DNA from: Tubiluchus corallicola
Taxonomy: Eukaryota; Priapulida; Priapulimorpha; Priapulimorphida; Tubiluchidae
Assembly (NCBI GenBank): GCA_030141605.1
Contig: JAQGDQ010000099.1
Coordinates: 203,194 to 267,193 of the forward strand
Length of the DNA: 64,000 bases
Direction: 5' to 3'
Position numbers and translations under genes: made by a program. Shown one piece after another: positions 11,546-22,900 of the stretch. A model generated the notes under the pieces. It made no database searches, was not told the origin of the DNA, and was given only the letters and a program-made list of their open reading frames with translations. Position 1 is the stretch's first letter. The number at the start of each line of letters is the position of its first letter.

Positions 11546-12300
11546 GCAGAACAAGAGCTCAATACTTACCTCTGCTGCTATACAAAGCGCCAAATTCTCT
11601 GTGTTGTTGATGTTATTACGCTTGTTGCCATATGTTATGTGAATTGTCTCTATATGATCAAACTTCAACTGTTGGATATGACGTCGCGTGCTTTATTATG
11701 CTTATTTTAGATGAAAAAACTGAATTGACAAGCAGAAGCAGTGAAAGGAATATCCAAGGACACCGGGAACACTTACAGTTTACATGATAGCTCTAGAATT
11801 CGTGATGTAACGTAGTCGAATTACTCGGATATTTTGAAACTGTTCACCGAGCTACTAGTCTTTTTTTTGCCTCGTGGATGAAATTATTATTTTTTAAATA
11901 TAGTGTTTGCATTAGATGCATAAACACAAACATTGCAGAATATTGCATATTTGATTTGTTTCAAATAAAATTAGTTATAAAAAGTCACTAAACATGTTTT
12001 GATTTAGTTATTTGTTGAAGCGGTTCATAATCTAAAGTAGAAGTAAACAAAGTCCACAGAGTACAGAAGCGGTGTACCAGAATAAATTATTATCAATGTC
12101 GTTTTAGTCTTATTCCGATCAGTATTATTCGATAGGGCTTAAACTTTTGAAAACGAGTGAACACTTATCTTTCTGCAGCCCCTGAAGTCCCCTAACTGTT
12201 ACACGTGCTCACCGTGCAAGCAATAAGTGCATAATGAAGTGTGGAGGCTTAGCACTGGCCCTGGGCCTCCAGTGAGCTCGCCATTCAGTGTTCATTCAAC
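11546..12300. other. Upstream region of follistatin, non-coding
   Basis: No exon recognised. Could include 5' UTR if the TATA box at 11533 is used. Confidence 0.25.
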
Positions 12301-12317
12301 TTTTCATCACGCCTCTG

Positions 12318-12530
12318 CTGGCTCCGCCCACAAATCACGTGAGTCTACTACAACGTAGTAAAACAGCGCGCCACGGCTGAGGCCTGTTTACTGATAGACT
12401 GCCTCGATACGTTCAACACCATGCGACATGACTGCCTCAACGAGACAAAACCGTAAATCTTTCCAGAACTTTCTGATTTCCGAAAATGCACTGCTCATTT
12501 CACGCATTGGTTCTGAGAATAAAAGCGTCT
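12318..12530 (+). promoter_or_regulatory. FST: Candidate follistatin proximal promoter
   Basis: Within 330 bases of the follistatin ATG lie a GC-box-like GGCTCCGCCCA (12320-12330), the palindromic E-box TCACGTGA (12335-12342), an inverted CCAAT (ATTGG, 12506-12510) and a TATA-like GAATAAAAG (12517-12525). The spacing fits a start site near 12550 and a 5' UTR of roughly 90 bases. Motif-based inference. Confidence 0.4.
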
Positions 12531-12642
12531 AAGTGAAGTCAAAATCGAATTAAAATTGAAAACTGCAACTCAATGCACATTCTGGGGCACGAGCCACTTT
12601 CAGTTAGCAGCAACAGTGCAGCTACATCCGACTAAATACGGC

Positions 12643-12691
12643 ATGATTTTGCTGGTTACGATATTATTAGTGAGTCTACACTATGTACTAG
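12643..12691 (+). CDS. FST: Follistatin exon 1 (signal peptide)
   Basis: Encodes MILLVTILLVSLHYVL plus the first base of Gly17, then the donor G|GTAAGT. A hydrophobic secretion signal. It is too short for routine ORF calling and is supported by its phase-1 join to GGNCW in exon 2. Confidence 0.85.
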
Positions 12692-13493
12692 GTAAGTAGA
12701 CCACGTGATTTTTTTTTAGTAGTGTTTAAAAGATCTTTAATTAAATCAGTCTGTTATAATTTTTTAGATTAGATTTATTTATTCTGCAGCATTACGTCAG
12801 GGCTTTACTAGGGACGCTAACAGAACATATTATAAGCACCCAGTAAAGTTTTTGTCACTGTGAACTTTAGAAAGTTCAGGCAAAAAGTTGTGCTCTTATA
12901 AAAGCAGCTTCGCGCGCAGAATTTATCCAAGGCAGTGCTGGGTTGCGTTTGTTTGCCTTTTCTAGGGCATCGTAAACTGCGCAGTACACAGTGTGCTTCT
13001 ATTCTGTTGTTCTGACACAGGAACATGCTATTTTGGCTTCAACAATTATGACCTCAGATATCCAATTATTAAAATTCAATTTAGTTGATATTAAAGAGTA
13101 GCGTAATTCTTCGTTTTTACTGAAACGTAGGCGGCGTAGATGGCGCCACAGTATATTGCAATTGGAGTCTGTCTGCCGCTAAACGGAATATATCAGTAGC
13201 TCGGCTCTATACTTGATTAGCCTTGGTAGTTAATTGTAAGTTTGTAACATCAAAAACTATAGTATAAATCAACCTCACCATCACTAGCTCTTGATTTTTT
13301 TCCTTTTTGCATTGGTGATCTAGCTAAAATTAGTATTGTAGTTTCAATTTGATTCTACTTGGGCAATTCGAGTAAAACTACTCTGAAACTGTTTATTATA
13401 AGTTGATTACTTGCTATAGTTATTGCAGTTTAATGCTTATGCAGATCACTTCTGCCTGCCAGTAGAAGCATGTTGTAACATAAATAATGATTT

Positions 13494-13538
<45 letters not shown>

Positions 13539-13547
13539 GTCATCATT

Positions 13548-13600
<53 letters not shown>

Positions 13601-14122
13601 GAACAACAATAACAAAATCAACACAACAGTAATAACCTACATGGTTCTACACACCGTGAAATCGACATAAACAAGTAGTGTAGCAATGTTCAAGCTAAAC
13701 TTTTATGTATCTACGAATCGTGTAGGTATGTATGCTGAAATATATTAAGCAGGTTACAGATCTGTGTATGTCCTCGCCTGGAGAACTGTACTTTTGAGAT
13801 AAGATAAATTTTGTGGTTGCACAACTATAAAAGTGAAAAGTTGTTTGCTCACAAGAAAGCGAGAATTACTTTGTTACATATATTGAACTATATATATATA
13901 TATATATACAGATTATTGGCCAACATACCGTTTGGCAAAACTAAGGGCTCAATTCACAATTAGTTGTTAATTAGTTAACATGGTTTTCTGCCGACAGATT
14001 GCTAGATTGCTAAGGTATGTGGAAATTGGCTAGGCCAATGTTAGTTTCATTTATGTCAATCTGAAAATCTCTAAAACAAGCAAAACCCAGTGGGTTAATA
14101 ATTCATACAATTTTAATTCAAT

Positions 14123-14162
<40 letters not shown>

Positions 14163-17100
14163 ATTGAATTAAAATTGTATATATATATATATATATAATG
14201 TCCTAAGGAAGCATAATCAATGGAGTGCCAGAAAAAAGCTTAATTAAAGAAAATTTAAATTGAAAGCCAATTGCATATAAGGTTTTCAGAGGCACTGGCT
14301 TTTTTGTTTGTTTGCTTATTTGTTTATTTATAATTTATTTATTTAGCTATTTATCAATTAATTTTAAAACTTGATCGTTGTTTTTGTACATAGCTAGCTA
14401 GCTGTCTCTATAAAAGTATACCTCGCCCTCTAATTGTAGCTCTAAAAGTAAAATTAGTACTTAAAATTGCAAAATCTAGTTCAACTTTACATCACCTGTT
14501 AAAGATTTTTGTTTTTGGAAAAACAGAAATGCGTGTGTCGTAATCGCTGCACTATCTGATTTTCCCCAGGACATCTATAAGCTGTCAGTACTTGAAATTA
14601 TATATTACTTTCTCTTTTCTTGGAATTTTCTGTCGCTTTCTTGGTAATATTTTCCGTGAATTGTCTAATGAATTTTCGCGTGATAATATTTCGAAAACGA
14701 TTGAAGAGTGCTGCACAGAGACGCTGCAATTTACATTGCGTTTTATGGTTGGTTAGTTTCAGAAAATATCCAGGGTTGCCAATGGGCTACTAAACAGCAT
14801 TCCAGGTGATATACCGTCGCTACCTGTGCGTTTATTTTATGGCGACAATAATTTTCATATTTCTCGTTTTAAACGTGGTCGTTAAAACGTCTGCAGACTT
14901 AAGCTCAGACATATTAAACAGTCTAAATCAGTTCTGAAAACAATGTTTGTAAAATCTCCACTTTAGGAAGTGTAACTAATACTAGTAACTAATACTAGCA
15001 ACTCATATTAATAGTTAATACTAGTTACTAAAATTAGAAACTAATACTAATAACTAATACTAGTAACTAATATTGGCAACTAATACTAATAGCAAATACA
15101 GGTAACTAATATTGGAAATTAATACTAATAGCTAATATTAGTAACTAGAACTAGCAACTAATACTAATAGTTAATACTATTTACTAAAATTAGCAACTAA
15201 TACTAATAACTAATACTAGTAACTAATATTGGCAACTAATACTAATAGCAAATACAGGTAACTAATATTGGAAATTAATACTAATAGCTAATATTAGTAA
15301 CTAGAACTAGCAACTAATACTAATAGTTAATACTATTTACTAAAATTAGCAACTAATACTAATAACTAATACTAGTAACTAATATTGGCAACTAATACTA
15401 ATAGCAAATACAGGTAACTAATATTGGAAATTAATACTAATAGCTAATATTAGTAACTAGAACGAGCAACTAATACTAATAGCTAATACTAGTAACTAAT
15501 ACTAGCAACGAATACTAATAGCTAATACTAGTAACTAATACTAGCAACGAATACCAATAGATAATAGTAATACTATAGATTGTTCTTCAACAGAAGATAC
15601 TCTTTATTATTTATCCTTATGACGTTAAATTTCATAGGCATCGAATTGTTCTTCTATTTTTTCTCCAGATCTGCTTTTCTGAGGAAGCATTGTATCTGTA
15701 GAACTTCGGCCATTTCAGGCGATTTAATTTTAACGTTAATTTTACTTTTTTCACGTCTGCATCATAGCAAAATTTCGACAAAGCCTGTCGTATTCCATCT
15801 TATACCAGTATAAGTGAACAAATTTTTGGTTATCTACTCTTTGACAGTTTTCTTCAAAATCGTGCCTGAGTGTTCAGGACTGACCAATTTTTTGATAACT
15901 TTTTTGACAAACCAAATGAGGTAGCATAACATTTCTCATTATACAGTAATTTTTACCACAGTATATATTTAAAATGGCTGCAGTTATACCAGTGGAACTA
16001 GTAATTCATGAACCCGACTCTTCTAGCTGCCCGATACTCAGCCAGAGACAAAAAATTGCGCTAATGATTGCAATTTCAACATTTTTGACAAGTTGCCAGC
16101 GCAGATTCTTGGCACGAAGCCAAGATTGTCCCGTCAATGGCGTGTCAGCGCGCTCATGTGTTTGCGGTCTGTTGCTGGACTGTTTGCTTACTCTCCGAGA
16201 TAAACACGGGCTTGTTTACACGATAAGTGCTGCCAATGCGTCGTAAACAAGTTTATCTTCACTGACATTCCTTTTTGCGTTGATAGTAGGCCTACTCAAC
16301 AGTATTGTAGTGTGAATCGTACACTTATCCATATCTGAGCAAGAATAACGGAGCTCTCAATCTAATCCTACATTGTTGTAAAATTGCAAAATAACACGTA
16401 AGTTTAAATAAGTTCAGGCACACAACACACCTGATCTACTAATCGCGACAAAAAAAATTATTTCAAAATTCCAGATTTCCAAACTTTCACCAAGCAACCA
16501 AAACACTTGCACTCCCAATCATCATGAAATCATTATTGTATCATTGTTGTATGCGAGGCTGACTATAGCCAACATTGTTTATGTGCAATGCATTTGAATG
16601 GCTTGTCTATATTGTCTTAATAACATTGCCTATATGATGTGTATACTGTAGCCATCAACATACGTCACACAGCAAAGTATTCAAATGCAGTGTACATGAA
16701 CATTGTTGGCTAGTCAGCCTCGCATACAACAATGATACATTTCAGAGCCATTACACCCTGACATGTAGCATTATATTAAGTATCCTTAACTTGTATGGAC
16801 AAAAAAAATTATTTCAAAATTCCAGATTTCCAAACTTTCACCAAGCAACCAAAACACTTGCACTCCCAATCATCCACCTGAGCATTGCATATTAAGGGTG
16901 GGTCTGGTGCCATCTCAAAGATTTTACCTTTTGAGAGTATTTAATTCACCGTGTGATTTTAGAAATAGTACATCACTACGTGATTTTATATCACGCCGTG
17001 TGATAAGATGGCCGTACAATATCAAAAATGAAGATTTATACTCTAGAACTAAAGAAATTCCTTGGAATTCAAAAGTCAAGTTCCGAAGATTAAGATGGCT

Positions 17101-19957
17101 ATGACACCTTCTCAGATTACCAAGTGAAACCCCAGTAAGAACTGCCTTAAAGGAAGCCTTAAAACCTTGCAAAAAACCACCTGACAAACCAAAAACAAGT
17201 TGGATAGCTAAGATAAATAAACATGTTCAATAACTTCTACCAAATCTAGCTTTAGGAGTGGAAGAACGTATGCTATTACCTGCAGATAGGAGTGGGTAGG
17301 ATGCTCTAACAAATGTTAATGACTCAATGTCTCCAATAGATGGAATGAGACATTGAAGAAGAAGGAGTGTTCACTCGGAAGTGGTGCTGACAAGCCACTG
17401 GCATAGTAACGTCTAGTTTTTTCTGGATTACTGCCGTGTTTATCTGTCTTGTCCTTCTAGGGTAGTTTTCTTTCATTTTAGAAGTCTGCTTACCCAGTGA
17501 CTCCAATAGACGTCATGGGCATTATGATGAAGGAGGGTTTATGCGAAGTATGCTATATACGGTACGATTTTTCTAACTGTGGAGTCAAATACGACAAACT
17601 CTAACAGCTAAAAAAACTTGCCAAGATAGAAACAATATATAAGCCATCATTCTGGTACTCCAATACGTACAATGATTGAATAAAAAGCATGTCATGAATA
17701 ATCTTTGGTAGTCCTGACTCCGCGTTTCTCAAGATCTTTTCTATATTACATATTTTTTGTGATATAAAAAGTCGAAACCTTTGTCAGCATTAACTTAATG
17801 TATAGTTAAAATTATACTCAATGACTTTTGAAAATGGAAAATTTTAAATGAATGCTTCGACACGAAATTAAGAATGTTTTAAAATCAAAATGGTCGAATG
17901 TGTCTTTATACATAACACACACTGCTTTACATCAACAATTTGTGTTACTTGCACTGTTTATAACGCTCTTGCCTGCCTTAAAATACACGCGTGATAGACA
18001 CAGGCAGAACACATACATAGGAATGTGTACTTGTTGATATATGTACACAAAGTTTTTTTATAGGTCTACGTTATAGACACATTTGGTGGATTATGGGGTA
18101 ATGGACGTCCTTGAACTATTTGCATTTAAAAAACAGTGTGGAAGGAACGTGGCTGTATGTCATTGTAATGGCCTATGCACATTGCTAAAAACATATTCTT
18201 CCCTATAAGTCAAGGATATTTAAAATCTAGCTGCATGTCGGAGTACATTAGCTTTGAAATCATTATTGTATCATTGTTGTATGCGAGGCTGACTATAGCC
18301 AACATTGTTTATGTGCAATGCATTTGAATGGCTTGTCTATATTGTCTTAATAACATTGCCTATATGATGTGTATACTGTAGCCATCAACATACGTCACAC
18401 AGCAAAGTATTCAAATGCAGTGTACATGAACATTGTTGGCTAGTCAGCCTCGCATACAACAATGATACATTTCAGAGCCATTACACCCTGACATGTAGCA
18501 TTATATTAAGTATCCTTAACTTGTATGGACGAATGTTTAGGCATACTCATAGATCATTGTTATGGCACATAACCCTGTTGGAATAACATTGTTTTTAAAT
18601 GGTGCACAACATAAACTATGTAATGTGTATTTACATTACAATCAAATTGCTGGTACGGTTAAATGATTAGTGTTTTTTTAAATAGTTTAAAATTATTATT
18701 AAACCTAAGGTAGCTAAACTCACATGTCCCACAAGCTAGCAGAGCATGATGTGTGTTTGGATGACATGATAACATTGTTTGTGTGACATGTATGTAGAGT
18801 ACTAGACAACATTAAATGTGATGTGTTTGGATGACGTGACAGCATTGTTTCTGTGACGTATATGTAGATGCCTAGACAGCGTTAAGTATGAGTGTATGTT
18901 CAGATGATGTGACAGTATTGTTTCTCTGACGTGTATGTAGATGCCTAGACAGCTTTAAGTATGAGTGTATGTTCAGATGATGTGACAGTATTGTTTCTGT
19001 GACGCGTATGTAGATGCCTAGACAGTTTTAAGTATGAGTGTATGTTCAGATGATATGACAATATTGTTTCTGTGACGCGTATGTAGATGCTTAGACAACT
19101 TTAAGTATGAGTGTATGTTCAGATGATGTGACAATATTGTTTCTGTGACGTGTATGTAGATGCTTAGACAGCATTAAGTATGAGTGTATGTTACGAACCC
19201 CAAGTGCTAGCTTGTGTTGACCATGTGGGTTCAGCTATACCTTATTTTTTAATGATTTTAGCTATTTTCAAAAAAACTCTAATCATTTAATTGTGCTGGG
19301 TTTTTATTGTTAAATGCTGGGCCAGAGTGAACTGCAAATTTAATAAAGTAATCGAACAATATCAGCCTGTTCGGATTAAAACATGTCCTGATCCAATTTT
19401 AATAGTTCATAATGTTCATAAAATCCTTGAAGCATTTCTCTTATTGTCTAACAGCTTTGGGTTGCAATCCGGGGATCCCTGGCTCAAACCGCTAGACATA
19501 GATTAAAACATTATGTGCATAAATACAACGTTTTACATAATTACCATTATAATCTTAAAATTATGAACGATTTGACGATTTGAAATATACGTAGTACAGT
19601 CTTATGAACCGGCAACAATAACCCTTTCTCTATGCAGGTATTAAAGGTGTATAAAAGTTGCATTGATATGTTTGTTTACATAGCCTAGCTATGCAATTAA
19701 TGTTTTTGCGCTGATGAATCGAAAGTTTTGAAATGTGGTGTTTCCTGTTGCTGTAAATTTAATTTCCGTTCATGGTGTAACGATTATGAAATCTCTTGAG
19801 CCATTATTTTATAGGAGTTTCTTACTGTACAAGCCAAAATAGTGGCGCCTGACGGAAAGGAAAACAACGGTAATGGCATACAACAGCAGCACTCTAGCAG
19901 CTAAGCATCAACAACAACCGTAGGGATGGTAGTAACAGCATCAGTAGCAGCAGCAGC

Positions 19958-19991
<34 letters not shown>

Positions 19992-22900
19992 TACGTTAGT
20001 AACTAAAATTATTTGATATTTGAAATGCATCAACATTAAAACGGATAAAAGCATTTTACTAAAGACATTACATTGCACTAAAGACACGCGTAGATGTGCA
20101 TAATACCCAATACTGAAATTAGAGCCATTAAATGCAACGGACACGTACGTGTGGCCAAAATTAATAAACAAATTAGTAAAAAATATTGTAGTCTATCACT
20201 AGACAAGTCTACAAAAAGAACTAATACTAGCCTACACAGTACACTCACAATTATTGTAGATACAACTAAAATCGTAACACACATATATTAAAAACAATAG
20301 AAATAAGAAAAGACAAAATCACGACAAAATGTCCATAATTAATTAATTAATTAAAATGCTTCTGCATTTTTTAAAGAATTTTAGTTGAAAGTTGCAGTAG
20401 CCGCTATTTAACTTCGTAGAAGTAAATATTTTGAGTCATATGGAGTGCGGCGTTTGTATTTGTGTACATGATATACTATAATAACCACTGTGGCCTATAT
20501 AACATTATTGCCCTACATAATTATAGCGTCCTTAGCTGAAGGAAAGGTCGAGAGATATATATCGATGGGGCGGACTTGGTGCGCAAGCCAGTATGAAACA
20601 CATGTGAAATAGTCAAAGTAAATTAAAGTCAACACTTAACCCAATTAATTGTAACAAGGCAATAGTATTGATTGGTTTCCCTACAATTATAAAGATACAG
20701 AGGCAGTCTATAAAGAGGATCCTGGCGTGACGCTGAGAGCTGCAGAATTCGATTCTGAGACTGCGTCCAAAACCTATGCATATTTACGTTCAGGATGGAC
20801 ATTAATTAAGAAAGAACACTCGAAACGGAATTTGTTAATTATTTCATTGCTAAACGATGATACGTCCGAAAAACTTAATAGTATGCAGATTACGGCTGAT
20901 TTTGTTCTGCAAATTCTTATATGGCAAATGCAGCACATGTGCTTCATCAGATAAACCGTGATAAGTACTGACCACACTCTGTGGACATTATATTTAGCTA
21001 AGTTAGTTATTATTTTCAGATAAAATGTTGTCCCAATCCCGACACTTTTAATGCGTGAACCTTAGAATGTTAAAATACAGTTAACGATATTTAGATGTAT
21101 CTTTGTTTAAAGCGTGAACAGCTTGACTATTGAGGGATATATGGGAGAACAGTCGCAGAACTGTGATTAAAACTGCACATATCGATTATATGTATCGATT
21201 ATAATGTGAAATAAAGTCATGAACCCAATTTATTGCTCCCCATGCGAGTTTCGGCCACACCTGGCACATTTCAAGGTTGTTCTCGATTTCACAAAAATAC
21301 GAAAACCGTCACAGAAAACTGGTAGAATTCGTCAACATTAGCGTAAATTTTTTGAAATTTTAATGTGTTGATTTTACTCGAGCAAAAGAAATCTAAACTG
21401 TCTAGAAGTTTGCGGGAAAGCGCAGAAAAACATTCCGATCTGGCGGTGCTGTTTGTTATTTCAATTCCGTTTGATAGGCTGCTTTATGTCCAGCAGGTGA
21501 GACTGCCGAATAATTACCAAACTCAGTCGGTCATTCAAACAAAATCCTCTCTGATCAAATCTGATGTCTGCGATTTGTGATTCTTTAGAAATATTTTCAT
21601 TCGGCAAAATTCTGACGTAGTCTAGTGCACTCAAAAATGAAAAACCTCTTAAAGGAAGACAGGATGATTTTTCATATACTACCCCATTTTCAAGTCTGAT
21701 AAAAAGTATGCATTTTAACACAATTAATACTGCAAAAGCGTTTTTGATAATTAAATAATAGATTAAAAACTTACTTAACGGCGGGCGAGCCCAACTATTG
21801 ATGACATCACAAACTATCATAATTTTCAACAGCAAAAATATTCCGCGAGCGCGTTGTACGTGTGCGCGAAAGCGAAAATTGAAGTACAGTACTACTGTAA
21901 GATATTCAGTGTGTTGTAATAACTAAAACTAGGCAAGTTTTAAGATGAAAATTCGAATTTCAAATTCACCGCTATGGTCACACATGAGCTATCAAACGTG
22001 TGTGCTTCGTCACAAACAAACACATCTGAAGTGAGAGGCACAGCACCTGTTTTTGTGCAATGCGTTTCCGAAATGCAGGCGGTAGTGCCCATCTAATTAG
22101 CGAATGACGAAATACATGTGACAGCGAAGAACTAGTGGCGCGAACATTGTATTTGTGTGGTAATAATTCTTTCACGTAAGTCATTTTTGAAAAAACAGAA
22201 TGTTTCATTTCAATATTTTAAAGAGTAGATTTTTTTGACTTACAGTTTAAGATTGGGTCCGATTTTACTTCAAGGTTTCTCTTCATCTTTGTGAGACGAT
22301 TGCGAGACGTACTTTGTGGCTTGTGCAATAAGATAAATTGATTTATTTCTTATTTTGTTATTTCTTGACACATATACATATATACATATTATACATATAT
22401 TAAAATAGTAAAAAAGAAAGAAATCAGCACGCAACTTACGCTGATCCTATAAAACAAAAAATGTCGCACATGAATAAAATCTATATAAAAACAATGCAAC
22501 ATTACATCTCGTTAAAAGACTCCCTTTAAAATGTAACAAAATGTGAATTATATATTAATTATTTACAACACATTATATGCAATAATATGATATAGAGAAC
22601 AAATTAGGCCTGTGATAATCTTATGGCACGCTTTGGATAAAGTTGCTATAAGCAGTAAATTAACGTAGCTACTCGATTGTTAAAAACTGATAAACTAGTA
22701 GCATCAACTACATAAGAATCACAAGATTATTCTATTAAAAGGACTTGCAAACTGGGAGAAAAAACTAATTTCAAACATACTAAGTCTTATGAGCAACCAA
22801 TTATGATATACATGAATAATTAGTTCATAATTCATACTCTTGTTTCAGGGTAAAAGGTGAATTTAATTCATGAACTTGGTGATTTATTGACGACTAGCCT

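Noticed and set aside
18750-19195. CRISPR-like repeat array
   Set aside because: Whole units repeat without unique spacers, and the context is an animal genome. It is a minisatellite.
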